Assembly (NCBI GenBank): GCA_026707745.1
Contig: JAPOWG010000103.1
Span: forward strand, 46,033-110,032
Source of the DNA: Chloroflexota bacterium
GTDB lineage: Bacteria > Chloroflexota > Anaerolineae > Aggregatilineales > Phototrophicaceae
Direction of reading: 5' to 3'
DNA length: 64,000 bases
The notes beneath the pieces are model-generated. The model was not told where the DNA came from and did no database searches. It worked only from the letters and a program-made list of their open reading frames with translations. The position numbers and the translations under genes are program-made. This document shows, piece by piece, positions 52,255 to 61,323 of the stretch; the stretch's first letter is position 1, and every line of letters starts with the position of its first letter.

Positions 52255-53415
52255 GTGACGAAGCGAGTCCTATTTCTGTTTTCCGATACCGGTGGTGGTC
52301 ATCGCTCCGCGTTTCAAGCAATTCAGGATGCCATGACGATAATGTATGGAGACGCAGTTGAATTCGATGCCGTCGACGTACTGCGCGAGTTGAAGTGGCC
52401 GCTCAATAAACAGCCGGAATTGTACCCCCTGGTCGTCAACACGTCGAAGCTGCTTTGGGCCCTGATGTATCACAGCTTCGACGGCAAACACCGCGCCCGT
52501 TTGGCGCGACAGTTTATCTATCGCAACAATCGCAAGAACCTGCGGCGCGTCGTGCGGGAGCATCCCGCCGATGTCGTGGTTTGTACCCATTCGGTGATTG
52601 CGAACCCGACATTCCGGGCTTTCTTGACCTTGGATGAACGCCCGCCTTTCTTGACAGTGGTGACGGACTTGGTGACCACGCCCTCGTTTTGGTACGATCC
52701 TCGCGTCGATTACTGTTTTGTTCCCACGGAAACCGCTTACCGGCGCGGACTGAGGCTGGGCATGTCCTCATCGCAGATGCAGATCACAGGTTTGCCGGTC
52801 AATCCGCATTTCATCAAATCCATGACGAGCAAGGCGGAGGCGCGCAAAGACTTCGGTTTTGATCCGAAGTTGCCCGCAGTCTTGTTCGTCGCCGGTGGCG
52901 AAGGCATGGGCACGATCTATAAAATGGTCAAAGCGCTCGACGCGCAGCGGCTCAATGTACAGATAGTCGTTGTCTGTGGCCGAAACGAAGACCTCAAGAC
53001 CAAGCTCGAATCACGTATCTGGACGAATATGCGGCACGTATTCGGCTTCGTGACCAACCACCACGAAATGCCTCGCCTTATGGCAGCCTCCGATATCATT
53101 GTCACCAAAGCCGGTCCCTCGACCATTAGCGAAGCCGCCATCGCCGGTTTGCCAATGATTATCAGCGATCGCATACCCGGGCAGGAAACCGGAAACGTGA
53201 AACTGGTGCTGGAGAACGACGCCGGCGTATACTTGCCCAAGCCGGAAAAGGTCGTGTTGAAGATCATCGACTGGCTCGCGGAGGGCCCCGAAATGCTGGC
53301 CAGGCGATCGGCTAACGCCCGCAGAATTGCGCGCCCAAACGCCGTCTGGGAAATCGCGGAAGCCGTATGGGATTTTGCCAACAAGCCCAATATCGCGCGT
53401 ACGCAAGTATCCTGA
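52255..53415 (+). CDS. GT28-family glycosyltransferase, MGDG synthase/UgtP-like
   Basis: 386 aa from GTG 52255, with AGGAAAG upstream. N-terminal domain: VLFLFSDTGGGHRSAFQAIQDA with the lipid-acceptor GGGH motif and VVREHPADVVVCTHSV. C-terminal domain: VFGFVTNHHEMPRLMAASDIIVTKAGPSTISEAAIAGLPMIISDRIPGQE, the UDP-sugar site. Likely transfers hexose to diacylglycerol to form membrane glycolipid. Confidence 0.87.
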   Translation: MTKRVLFLFSDTGGGHRSAFQAIQDAMTIMYGDAVEFDAVDVLRELKWPLNKQPELYPLVVNTSKLLWALMYHSFDGKHRARLARQFIYRNNRKNLRRVVREHPADVVVCTHSVIANPTFRAFLTLDERPPFLTVVTDLVTTPSFWYDPRVDYCFVPTETAYRRGLRLGMSSSQMQITGLPVNPHFIKSMTSKAEARKDFGFDPKLPAVLFVAGGEGMGTIYKMVKALDAQRLNVQIVVVCGRNEDLKTKLESRIWTNMRHVFGFVTNHHEMPRLMAASDIIVTKAGPSTISEAAIAGLPMIISDRIPGQETGNVKLVLENDAGVYLPKPEKVVLKIIDWLAEGPEMLARRSANARRIARPNAVWEIAEAVWDFANKPNIARTQVS

Positions 53416-53428
53416 TAAACCGGGCTCC

Positions 53429-54517
53429 TTAGCCCTGCAAGCTGCCCAGATAAACGGCCGAAGCTACCTCGCTAATCTTCCCGTCAGACAAGCGTAGCTT
53501 CCAGGTGCCTAGCTGCTGATCGTTCGTGAACAGCACCGCGCCATGATCCTCTGTCCATGCGACCTTGCGCACAAGTCCCGAAATTGGATTGCTGACAAGC
53601 GACTGCTCTAGGGTCTGCAGATCGGCCAGAACAAATACGCTGCGCGTCTCGCCTGTAGCGGCCCCTTGTGCCGGAACTTGCGAAACGATATATAGCGCCA
53701 GGTTGTCGTCGGCGCCGACCAGCGCCTCCCCGGGTGATGTGAATCCAGCCGGCCCCGCGCTCTCGATAGCCATTTTTTGACTTCCGTCGAGGCTGTAAAC
53801 CTTGACATCTACGCCATCAGCTCTTGAAGACGGCGGAAACCGCAATAATACGCGATCGCCAAAGCCCGCGGCGCAATAGCATCCCGATTCGTCTGGCAAT
53901 TGCCTCACAGCGCCGTCGACCAGGTCCAGCGAGAACAATCCAGCATACTGCGTATACGAGAAATAGTCGCTGATTCCGTCGGGGTGGGCTTCCATAATCA
54001 GTTCATTTGTCGCTGCGCTGAAGGCAACGGGCAAAACGCGAACGCCTTCGCGAGGACCGTCAACCAATACCTCGCGACTCTCAGCGCCGTCCGAGTCGCT
54101 GACATAGGTCCAAGTGCTCAGGCTTCCCTCGTCTCCGCGACGCGTCGCCGTCCAGGCGATTGTCTGTCCCTCTCCGAATACGACCCAATCCACCCGTTCC
54201 ATATCGGCTGATTTATTGACAAACGGGTGATCCCGGATTGACGTATCCGGCGCAGCCTGTTTGACCTGCTCTTCGTCAAGGTCGTAATAGATAACGGCGT
54301 TTCCCAGCAAACTGAATCGCTCGCCCGCGATGTTTACGCTATTCATCTCGCCAGTGAGGATGTTGATGAAAACGAGCTCCGCCCCCGCGTCATCTTCGTC
54401 GTTTCGTAGGAAAACATCCCAACCCGGTTGTTCTGCTTCTGGCAAGGCTGTATCCTGCGCCGACAGCGGCGCCGATACCAACATGCATGCGATCAGCCAG
54501 AGAATTGTGGCTTTCAT
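53429..54517 (-). CDS. Exported beta-propeller-like protein of unknown function
   Basis: 362 aa from ATG 54517 (signal peptide ATILWLIACMLVSAPLSA). The rest has repeated short beta segments ending in GKI/TWKL-like turns (VFINILTGEMNSV, LFSLDLVDGAVRQLPDE, TWKLRLSDGKISEV), consistent with a WD40/TolB-like propeller. No catalytic motif. Converges on the glycosyltransferase with a 13-nt gap. Confidence 0.65.
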   Translation of the reverse strand: MKATILWLIACMLVSAPLSAQDTALPEAEQPGWDVFLRNDEDDAGAELVFINILTGEMNSVNIAGERFSLLGNAVIYYDLDEEQVKQAAPDTSIRDHPFVNKSADMERVDWVVFGEGQTIAWTATRRGDEGSLSTWTYVSDSDGAESREVLVDGPREGVRVLPVAFSAATNELIMEAHPDGISDYFSYTQYAGLFSLDLVDGAVRQLPDESGCYCAAGFGDRVLLRFPPSSRADGVDVKVYSLDGSQKMAIESAGPAGFTSPGEALVGADDNLALYIVSQVPAQGAATGETRSVFVLADLQTLEQSLVSNPISGLVRKVAWTEDHGAVLFTNDQQLGTWKLRLSDGKISEVASAVYLGSLQG

Positions 54518-54581
54518 GTAGCGCGCTTTCGAGGATGGCGTCTCCATAAAGTCAAACCAGGTAAGTCACGCAGTTTCCGAC

Positions 54582-54686
54582 GGCGAGCCTTGGCTCGCCC
54601 ACCGTTCCGGCTAGGTTTTGCGGGCGACCGACGGTCAGTGTCCACGCGACCGACGGTCAGTGTCTACGCGACCCGCCGGGTCGCCC
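54582..54686. repeat. Family B hairpins with nested family A units
   Basis: GGCGAGCC-TT-GGCTCGCC (54582-54599), then GGGCGACC (54622-54629) and GGGTCGCCC (54678-54686) enclosing two family A units (GACGGTCAGTGTCYACGCGACC). The A array thus sits in the loop of a B hairpin. Confidence 0.7.
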
Positions 54687-54795
54687 CTATCGCCGACTAT
54701 TATTATGGACTTGCATGACTCTGTTGGTCCTTCTAAGATTATAAGCTCGCGCATTTTCTGGAGCAAACGCATTCGAGTCAGCATGGAAGGAAGTC

Positions 54796-54823
54796 AAAAG
54801 CCCCGCGCTGTTGCGGGGCTTTT
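54796..54823. terminator. Bidirectional rho-independent terminator
   Basis: 11-bp stem AAAAGCCCCGC (54796-54806) / GCGGGGCTTTT (54813-54823) with 6-nt loop. Probably ends the small gene at 54925-55083. Confidence 0.82.
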
Positions 54824-54924
54824 GCAAAAGGTATTTGACACTTTGTTTTCCATCGAGACTGCGTCGATGGCGCGGTGGATAGCAAGATGCCAGCTATCAA
54901 GAGACTAGCGGATGTGGATCCGCT

Positions 54925-55083
54925 CTAACGATTCTTTCGGTTCCGTTGAAGACGGCGCCGCTCCCAATCCATTGCGTCGCGATTCTTCTTTTCTTGCAGA
55001 AAACGTTCTACTCGCGCAATCTCCTGCAATTCGATCGCGCGCTGCTTATGCATCAACTCGGCGCTGAAGGTCAAGTGTTCCAT
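54925..55083 (-). CDS. Small basic protein, unknown function
   Basis: 52 aa from ATG 55083, with AGGAG 7-8 nt upstream. Amphipathic and highly charged: EHLTFSAELMHKQRAIELQEIARVERFLQEKKNR then a WERRRLQRNRKNR tail, probably one long helix. It has its own terminator, which supports a real gene. No family recognised; a nucleic-acid-binding or ribosome-associated role would be a guess. Confidence 0.6.
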   Translation of the reverse strand: MEHLTFSAELMHKQRAIELQEIARVERFLQEKKNRDAMDWERRRLQRNRKNR

Positions 55084-55295
55084 GTTTATGCTCCTATTGT
55101 TCTTAACGCACACCGAAAGAAATCTATCACAATCAGGCAAGATGTACGAATGAGGGAATCAAGTAATCGTATATCTTGCATAGTAATGACGCGTTTAACT
55201 GCCGGAGTCTTACTTTACAGAAAGCAATCTGTATCTGTCGCCGCAGATTGTCGCTACAATCTTGTTTCAGCGAATCCAAGGGAGGAAGAGTCACT

Positions 55296-56453
55296 TTGAA
55301 AACGGTTACAATCCAAGATATCAAGCTACACGTGGTGGCGATGCCACTCGTAGAACTGCTGAAAACAAGTTTCGGTGCCGAACCGCAAAAGTCCGCCATA
55401 ATCGTTGAAGTGCTGACTAGCGACGGTCTTGCCGGATGGGGCGAAACGGCGCTTAAGACCAAACCAAGTTATGGTTCCGAGACGATTCTTACCGCGCTCC
55501 ACATCACGCGTGATTTTCTGGTTCCAAGCCTGGTCGGCAAGACTATCGCATCGCCTACCGCACTGCCTGAACTGTTTCAGGCCGTCCGCGGCAATCATCA
55601 CGCCAGAGCGGGGCTGGAAGCGGCGGTTTGGGACGTCATGGCCAAGGCCAACGGCATGCGACTTGCCGATTATTTTGCCTCCCACTTGCCAGCGAAGGTT
55701 CGGCCGCGGGATAAGGTCCTTGTCGGCGTCAGCATCGGCATACAGGAATCGCTGGACGCGCAACTCGCGCTCATCCAAAAGCGCGTCGACGAAGGCTATC
55801 AGCGCATCAAACTCAAGATAGCGCCTGGCTGGGATGTCGAACTCGCCAGCGCGGTTCGCGGACGCTTTCCCGATATCAGCTTGATGCTGGACGCCAATAG
55901 CGCTTATACCTTGCAAGACGCTGAACACCTGAAAAAGCTGGACCAGTTCGGCTTGCTCATGATCGAGCAACCCCTGGCCTACGACGACATTTACGAACAT
56001 AGCCTGCTTCAAGCGCAATTGCGGACCCCGATTTGCCTCGACGAAAGTATCTACTCGGCCCAGGACTGGCGAATAGCGCTGAAACTCGGCGCCGGGAAAA
56101 TCCTCAACTTGAAGCCGACGCGCGTGGGCGGCTACAGTGAAAGCCTCAAGATTTACCAACTCTGTGTCGAAACGAACACGCCGCTTTGGATCGGCGGCAT
56201 GCTGGAAACCGGCGTCGGTCGCGCCGCAAACCTGGCCTTCGCTTCACTGCCAGGTGTGACCTTGCCCAGCGACATCTCCGCCACAAATCGATACTTTGAT
56301 CCCGACATCGCCGAACCGCCCTTTGTCTTGGGGGCCGGCAGTAAACTCAAGGTCCCCGCAGGACCGGGCATCGGGGTCGAGGTGCGGCGCGATCGTCTTG
56401 AGGGTGCCCGCGCCCGCTGGCGAGAGCTCAATCCCTTCAAGCCATTGTTCTGA
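55296..56453 (+). CDS. Enolase-superfamily enzyme, o-succinylbenzoate synthase / N-acylamino acid racemase type
   Basis: 385 aa from TTG 55296, behind GGGAGGAA. N-terminal capping domain then the barrel: KxK pair in RIKLKIAPGWD, metal ligands in LMLDANSAY, LLMIEQPL and ICLDESIY, second Lys in LNLKPTRVGG, and GGMLETGVGRAANLAFASLPG. This matches the OSBS/NSAR subgroup. With no other men genes here, menaquinone synthesis versus amino acid racemisation cannot be decided. Confidence 0.85.
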   Translation: MKTVTIQDIKLHVVAMPLVELLKTSFGAEPQKSAIIVEVLTSDGLAGWGETALKTKPSYGSETILTALHITRDFLVPSLVGKTIASPTALPELFQAVRGNHHARAGLEAAVWDVMAKANGMRLADYFASHLPAKVRPRDKVLVGVSIGIQESLDAQLALIQKRVDEGYQRIKLKIAPGWDVELASAVRGRFPDISLMLDANSAYTLQDAEHLKKLDQFGLLMIEQPLAYDDIYEHSLLQAQLRTPICLDESIYSAQDWRIALKLGAGKILNLKPTRVGGYSESLKIYQLCVETNTPLWIGGMLETGVGRAANLAFASLPGVTLPSDISATNRYFDPDIAEPPFVLGAGSKLKVPAGPGIGVEVRRDRLEGARARWRELNPFKPLF

Positions 56454-56557
56454 ATTGTTGCCCGGCCAATGCCGCAATTGTAATTTGTAGTTCCAGGCAA
56501 GTCGTCAAAAGACATGTCGCCCGTCATACCATGCCGAAACCCGTCGAGTCAACGGCC

Positions 56558-56621
56558 GGCGACCGACGGTCAGGGTCGGCGGTCAGTGTCTACGCGACCT
56601 ACGCGACCTATCAGGTCGCCC
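56558..56621 (+). repeat. Family B hairpin with family A units in its loop
   Basis: GGCGACC (56558-56564) and GGTCGCC (56614-56620) enclose diverged family A units containing GGTCAGTGTCTACGCGACC. Confidence 0.65.
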
Positions 56622-57152
56622 GAAACAGTCCCCTCTGTGCTCTCAGCAGGAACAAACAAAGTCATGCTAATGCACTCCAAAATAATAGTCGGCTGTAGGG
56701 GCGACTCTGTGAGTCGCCCGCAATACCTGGCCGGAGCGGTGGGCGAGCCAAGGCCCGCTCACAATTGCCATGGATTAACAACCATATGCTGCATGACTTA
56801 CTTTCGATCATTTCAGTAAAAGCAATAAAATAATGCAAATTCTAAAAAAGGTAACAAATTGTAGGGGCGACCTATCAGGTCGCCCGAAACAGTCCCCTCT
56901 GTGCTCTCAGCAGGAACAAACAAAGTCATGCTAATGCACTCCAAAATAATAGTCGGCTGTAGGGGCGACTCTGTGAGTCGCCCGCAATACCTGGCCGGAG
57001 CGGTGGGCGAGCCAAGGCCCGCTCACAATTGCCATGGATTAACAACCATATGCTGCATGACTTACTTTCGATTATTTCGGTAAAAGCAATAAAATAATGC
57101 AAATTCTCAAAAAAGTAACAAATTGTAGGGGCGACCTATCAGGTCGCCCGAA
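56603..57152. repeat. 264-bp tandem duplication with a partial third copy
   Basis: Unit 56603-56866 is repeated at 56867-57130 with only a few mismatches (for example TTTCGATCATTTCAGT versus TTTCGATTATTTCGGT), then a third copy breaks off at ~57152. Each unit has two family B hairpins (GGGCGACC/GGTCGCCC and GGGCGACT/AGTCGCCC). A ~55-bp part (ACAATTGCCAT to TTTCGATCA) also occurs at 62485-62536. Confidence 0.85.
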
Positions 57153-57216
57153 AATCGCCATAAAAATACAGATCTGTTGGCGATATTGAGCTTGATGAAA
57201 AGGTGTCCGCTACTCA

Positions 57217-57273
57217 GCCCCTTGTGGGATTTCCGCCCCCCGCTTAGCGGGGGGACCGAGGGGGGCAAGGGGC
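57217..57273. repeat. Nested GC-rich palindrome
   Basis: Outer arms GCCCCTTG (57217-57224) / CAAGGGGC (57266-57273) and inner perfect arms CCCCCCGC (57236-57243) / GCGGGGGG (57247-57254). Flanking GGCTGAGTAGCGGACA (minus) recurs near 63590-63606, so it belongs to a further repeat family. Confidence 0.65.
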
Positions 57274-57393
57274 CGGGGGGTGAGGGGTACAAAAAGCTCG
57301 CAAACAACTCAGTACCGTACAAGCCTTACATGGGTTTTCCTCAAAATGTGCATGACTTTCTCGGTTCTACTTTCATTTGCTTATCGCGCGGCA

Positions 57394-58008
57394 TCAATAG
57401 GGACAAAGATATGTCGCTCGCGGCGCCGCGCCGCCCGGCGACTCATCGAATCTGAAAGTCATGATCGACGCCGTGGCCGGATAATCGACCGGCAGCATGT
57501 AGTTCATTAGATCGTCCTTCATCAACGCTTCGGGAACGTATCCATGCGCGTGCAGCCAGGGAAATACCAGAATATCGCCATGGCCCACAGCGATGATTGC
57601 TTCGCCGCGATGCGCCTCCCTCGCGTACTTGAAGAAATCCAGTATGCGATCGAGTACCATTTGCGGGATTTCATGCGGCGGTTGATTGCCCGTGTAAAGG
57701 TCCCAGCCCATTGCCGCCAGCTCCGCGGTTGGGCGGCCTTCATAGGGGGTCGCCACCTCAATCAGGCGCCGGTCGACGACCGGATCAACCCCGCTGTGAT
57801 AAGAGGCGACGATCTCTGCCGTTTGCTGCGCGCGTTCCATCGGGCTTGTGTAGATCGCGGAAACTGTTTGCTTCGCCAACCACTTGCCGGCGGCATGCGC
57901 CTGCTGGACTCCGGCGTCGCTGAGCAGGAAACCTGGCATTCGCCCGTAAAGTACGTTCGTCGGGTTATGCACCTGGCCATGGCGCATCAGATAAATTGTA
58001 GTTTCCAC
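57394..58008 (-). CDS. Histidine phosphatase superfamily protein
   Basis: 204 aa from GTG 58008, with CTGGAG SD. The catalytic RHG motif is IYLMRHGQVHNPTN near the start; second His in IIAVGHGDILVFP. MERAQQTAEIVA is the usual arginine-containing region. A longer frame upstream to 58110 only reads through the family C repeat. Substrate (phosphosugar, phosphoprotein) unknown. Confidence 0.85.
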   Translation of the reverse strand: METTIYLMRHGQVHNPTNVLYGRMPGFLLSDAGVQQAHAAGKWLAKQTVSAIYTSPMERAQQTAEIVASYHSGVDPVVDRRLIEVATPYEGRPTAELAAMGWDLYTGNQPPHEIPQMVLDRILDFFKYAREAHRGEAIIAVGHGDILVFPWLHAHGYVPEALMKDDLMNYMLPVDYPATASIMTFRFDESPGGAAPRATYLCPY

Positions 58009-58047
58009 GATTTGCTCCAGTTGATTACTTCTCAATATGTCCGGACC

Positions 58048-58096
58048 GGGCCGAAACCTGTTAATGTAAACCGCCTCGCTCATGCGATCGCATTCA
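58048..58096 (-). repeat. Truncated family C repeat ahead of the histidine phosphatase gene
   Basis: Only the 3' half is kept: GATCGCATGAGCGAGGC and GGTTTACATTAACAGG on the minus strand, in the same orientation as the gene. The SD has moved to a separate CTGGAG closer to the start. Confidence 0.7.
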
Positions 58097-58172
58097 GCGC
58101 CGGCCAGCAACCTCAGTTGTCACTAACGATCTTAAGTCCTTTGGCTTATGATACAAGGATTAGCTGTTTCGA

Positions 58173-59432
58173 ATGCGACCGGGCTATACCGATTTGAAGC
58201 TCAAGACGCGGCCAGTCGACCGACGCATGTTCACCATCTTGATGATAGTCTTCGTCCAGATGATTGGCACATCAATGGTGTATCCGATCTTGCCGCTCTA
58301 TGCTCAAAGCGGCTTCCACATGAGTGCCGAGGCGATCACACTGTTGCTGACCGCCTTTTTCGCGGCGCAATTTGTAGCCGGCCCCTTCATCGGCCGTCTG
58401 TCGGACCGACGAGGCAGGATGCCCGTACTCATCATCAGTCAGATAGGAACCGTTGTTGCCTTTCTCATGATTGCCGTCGCGCAATCCGCTATTGTCTTGT
58501 TCCTGGCGCGCATCCTTGATGGCGTAACCGGCGGAAATATTGTCGTCGCGCAGGCATATATGACAGATATTGTGCCAGAGAACCGACGCACAGTGGCGCT
58601 CGGTTATGTTATGGCTGCATTTGGTCTTGGATTCGCAATTGGTCCCGCGGTAGGTGGCATACTGGCAAGCGCCTTCGGGCCACAGATCCCCTTCGTTTTT
58701 GCGGCAATAGCCGCAGCGGTCACAGTGATCCTGACCCATTACACGCTGGAAGAATCGCTGACTCGCGAAGATCGCCAACGCAACCGCAATAGTGAAGCCG
58801 CCCGGCTGGATCCGGCAGCTTTGATTACAAATGTTCCCCTGGTTGCGGTACTGAGCATTACCTTTTTTGCGCGATTTGGTATGGGCTTGCTCATCGCGAC
58901 CTTGGCGCTGTTTGCGGAGGCGGTCCTTTTTCCCGGTCAGCCCTTCTCGTCAGTGACTTTGGGCGTCGGCGTGATGCTCATGATGGTGGGAATCGGCCAA
59001 ATTATCACGCAAGTTATCTTGTTGCCGGCCGCGCTTAACCACTTCAGCGACAGCTTGATCGTCTTGATGGGCGCCGCTGCGCGCGCCCTGTCCATGTTTT
59101 TGCTTGCGCTCGCTGTCGAGCCCATCTTTGGCACGCTGAGCGCAGTCATCTTTGCCGTCGGCAGCGGTTTGTTGATCCCGCCGCTGCAGTCGCTCTTGAC
59201 CAAGACGGTGCCCGCGGAGTTACGCGGCGCGATTCTTGGTATCAACCAGTCCGTGATGAGCCTGGCAGTGATCTTGTCTACGGCGATCGCTGGACTCTTC
59301 TTCGCCGTGGATCCAACGATCCCGAATTGGGTGGGGGGAGCCTTATCCTGTATATCTCTCGTTCCCGGGTTCTTACTCTGGAATTGGGCGCGCAAGAATG
59401 GTCGAATGACGGCTGCGCAGCTTGCCAGCTAA
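58173..59432 (+). CDS. MFS transporter, TetA-like
   Basis: 419 aa, twelve helices. Motif A GRLSDRRGRMPVLI and motif C GLGFAIGPAVGGILASAFG indicate a drug:H+ antiporter. It is more distant from the tandem pair at 39-42 kb than those are from each other. Divergent from the phosphatase gene. Confidence 0.9.
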   Translation: MRPGYTDLKLKTRPVDRRMFTILMIVFVQMIGTSMVYPILPLYAQSGFHMSAEAITLLLTAFFAAQFVAGPFIGRLSDRRGRMPVLIISQIGTVVAFLMIAVAQSAIVLFLARILDGVTGGNIVVAQAYMTDIVPENRRTVALGYVMAAFGLGFAIGPAVGGILASAFGPQIPFVFAAIAAAVTVILTHYTLEESLTREDRQRNRNSEAARLDPAALITNVPLVAVLSITFFARFGMGLLIATLALFAEAVLFPGQPFSSVTLGVGVMLMMVGIGQIITQVILLPAALNHFSDSLIVLMGAAARALSMFLLALAVEPIFGTLSAVIFAVGSGLLIPPLQSLLTKTVPAELRGAILGINQSVMSLAVILSTAIAGLFFAVDPTIPNWVGGALSCISLVPGFLLWNWARKNGRMTAAQLAS

Positions 59433-59438
59433 AAGTAA

Positions 59439-59461
59439 ACCGCCTCCCAAACAGAGGCGGT
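59439..59461 (-). terminator. Terminator of tRNA-Pro
   Basis: Perfect 8-bp stem ACCGCCTC (59439-59446) / GAGGCGGT (59454-59461), 7-nt loop; on the minus strand TTTACTTTTA follows. It begins just after the MFS stop codon and may stop that transcript too. Confidence 0.7.
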
Positions 59462-59474
59462 GATCTATACTGTG

Positions 59475-59548
59475 TCGGGGCGGCGGGATTTGAACCCACG
59501 ACCTCACCGACCCGAACGGTGCGCGCTACCGGGCTGCGCCACGCCCCG
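59475..59548 (-). tRNA. tRNA-Pro (CGG)
   Basis: 74 nt. Acceptor stem CGGGGCG/CGCCCCG, D arm GGCGCAGCCCGGTAGCGC, anticodon loop TTCGGGT with CGG, T arm GTGGG-TTCAAAT-CCCGC, discriminator A73. CCA is not encoded. Confidence 0.95.
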
Positions 59549-59599
59549 ACATCTGGGGCCACAGTGTAGCCAAAGCGAGTTTTGCTGACAAGGTGAAAT

Positions 59600-60235
59600 A
59601 TGGCTGACGACAAGCTGCGGACCTTAACCGATAAATCACGCCAACGCCTGCGCACGCCCTTGGATCGTATCGGCCTTTGGCTCGCGCGCTCCGGTGTGCA
59701 TCCCGACGCGATCACGGTGCTGGGACTGCTGCTTGTTGGCCTGGCGGCGCTCTATATCGGGGCGGGCGATTTCCTCAGGGGCGGTGTCCTGCTCCTGCTC
59801 AGCTTGCCTCTGGACGCGCTTGACGGCGCTGTCGCGCGCGCTGCTCAACGCCAGGGATCTTTTGGTATGGTGCTGGATTCGACACTGGATCGCTATGCTG
59901 ACGGTTTTATTTTTGCCGCTTTCGGTTATCATTTTGCGCGGCATGGCCGGCTCGAAATGTTGCTCTTGGCGTTGTTTGCGCTTATTGGCAGCTATCTGGT
60001 CAGTTATGTGCGCGCTCGCGCGGATGACAGCAAAGTCGCTGTCGGCGTCACAGTCGGCTGGTTTTCCCGTTTGGAGCGCGTGCTTGTCATACTGGTGATG
60101 ACCTTGGCTGCCGGCATCTTGAAAACTGTTCAGCCACTTGAAATTGGTCTGGTCGTCCTTGCGGTCGGCACTAATCTGACCGCGTTGCAGCGATTACGAT
60201 ATGTATATAGCGCTTTGAAGAACAGAGGCGAGTGA
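59600..60235 (+). CDS. CDP-alcohol phosphatidyltransferase
   Basis: 211 aa integral membrane enzyme. The motif D-G-x2-A-R-x8-G-x3-D-x3-D is complete in LDGAVARAAQRQGSFGMVLDSTLD. About five to six helices follow. It joins CDP-diacylglycerol to an alcohol; PgsA (glycerol-3-phosphate) or inositol-phosphate specificity cannot be separated here. Next to lgt, fitting membrane-lipid metabolism. Confidence 0.88.
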   Translation: MADDKLRTLTDKSRQRLRTPLDRIGLWLARSGVHPDAITVLGLLLVGLAALYIGAGDFLRGGVLLLLSLPLDALDGAVARAAQRQGSFGMVLDSTLDRYADGFIFAAFGYHFARHGRLEMLLLALFALIGSYLVSYVRARADDSKVAVGVTVGWFSRLERVLVILVMTLAAGILKTVQPLEIGLVVLAVGTNLTALQRLRYVYSALKNRGE

Positions 60236-60237
60236 CG

Positions 60238-61323
60238 ATGGAATTTGAACAAACCTACATTGTTGTCGGCAACCTGCAGATACGCTACTACGGCATTATC
60301 ATCGTCGCCGCGCTTTTGCTCGGCGCCGCCGTCGCGTCCTTGCTGGCCAAGCGGGGCGGACGCGATCCTGACCATATTTGGGGCGGACTAACCTGGGCAA
60401 TTATCCCGGGCATTATCGGCGCCCGTCTGTGGTTCATTCTCTTCCCGCCCATTTCCTTGACCGCTGGCTGCGGCATAGAAGGAGAAGTTTGTCAAAACAC
60501 CGCCTGGTTCCTGGACAATTTTTTCGATAGCGAAAACGGCGCGATCGCCATTTGGAGCGGGGGACTGAGCATATTCGGCGCCATAATAGGGGGTGTATTC
60601 GGCGCCTACCTCTATTTGAGCCGCTGGCACAACCGGTTCATAAACCTGTTCATCACCATATTGACGCCGGTCTTGTGGTTGAGCCAAGCGCTGACCTGGC
60701 TGGCGGAATCGCTGATGGCGCGCCTCACAGACAAGGATCTTTCCTCATTTCGATACCAGCGGCCGACAAGTAACTTCCCGGACGAAGGGATGCGCCTGTC
60801 GCCCTGGATGGATGTCGCCGCAGTCGCGATACCGGTTGGCCAGGCCATTGGTCGATTCGCCAACTATGTGAACCAGGAACTCTATGGCGCGCCGACCACG
60901 CTGCCCTGGGGCATTCAAATCCCGCGGAACGCGCGTGTGGCGCCTTACGAAAGCTTGATCGACTATCCTTCAGATACATTGTTTCATCCGCTTTGGGCAT
61001 ACGAAGCGATATGGAGCCTCATCGCCTTTTATGTGCTCTGGCGGATTTATCACCAGTATCGCGGGCGCCTGTTGAGCGGAGATATCCTGCTGCTCTATAT
61101 CGCCCAGTATTCATTCGTGCGCTTCCTGTTGGAATTCCTGCGCGTGGAGATCGCCACTATTGGCGCCTCCGGTATCAACAGCTCGCAGACCATTACATTG
61201 ATCGCATTCCTGGCCTCGGTCGCGCTTCTATTATTCCGCCACCGCGGAGGCAACTACAGCGACGCCAAAGGGGCGGACGTGGCGGCGGAACAAGCCGAGC
61301 AACTGCCGCAGTCCAGCGCATAA
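60238..61323 (+). CDS. lgt: Phosphatidylglycerol-prolipoprotein diacylglyceryl transferase
   Basis: 361 aa, first step of lipoprotein maturation. RYYGIIIVAALLLGAAVASLLA (helix 1), GGLSIFGAIIGGVFGAYLYL, and the Lgt signature GRFANYVNQELYGAPTTLPWG with the conserved Arg, Asn and Glu; FHPLWAYEAIWSL follows. It is ~60-70 residues longer than E. coli Lgt because of loops near 75-105 and 145-195. ATG 60238 has AGAGG 9 nt upstream; GTG 60232 is an alternative. Confidence 0.92.
   Translation: MEFEQTYIVVGNLQIRYYGIIIVAALLLGAAVASLLAKRGGRDPDHIWGGLTWAIIPGIIGARLWFILFPPISLTAGCGIEGEVCQNTAWFLDNFFDSENGAIAIWSGGLSIFGAIIGGVFGAYLYLSRWHNRFINLFITILTPVLWLSQALTWLAESLMARLTDKDLSSFRYQRPTSNFPDEGMRLSPWMDVAAVAIPVGQAIGRFANYVNQELYGAPTTLPWGIQIPRNARVAPYESLIDYPSDTLFHPLWAYEAIWSLIAFYVLWRIYHQYRGRLLSGDILLLYIAQYSFVRFLLEFLRVEIATIGASGINSSQTITLIAFLASVALLLFRHRGGNYSDAKGADVAAEQAEQLPQSSA

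Larger units (their letters stand above)
54518..54924. other. Intergenic region with repeats and terminator
   Basis: Contains family B and A repeats (54582-54686) and a bidirectional terminator (54796-54823). No gene supported. Confidence 0.6.
56454..57393. other. 940-nt repeat-filled intergenic region
   Basis: No gene. It holds a family A/B composite (56558-56621), a 264-bp tandem duplication (56603-57152) and a nested GC-rich palindrome (57217-57273). Short open frames here are copies of the repeats. Confidence 0.75.

Noticed and set aside
56514..57083. Two near-identical short open frames in the repeat region
   Set aside because: They are copies of the same frame within the 264-bp duplication, with no SD or family.
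58009..58110. Longer N-terminus for the histidine phosphatase
   Set aside because: The added residues are translated family C repeat; GTG 58008 has a proper SD and gives normal length.
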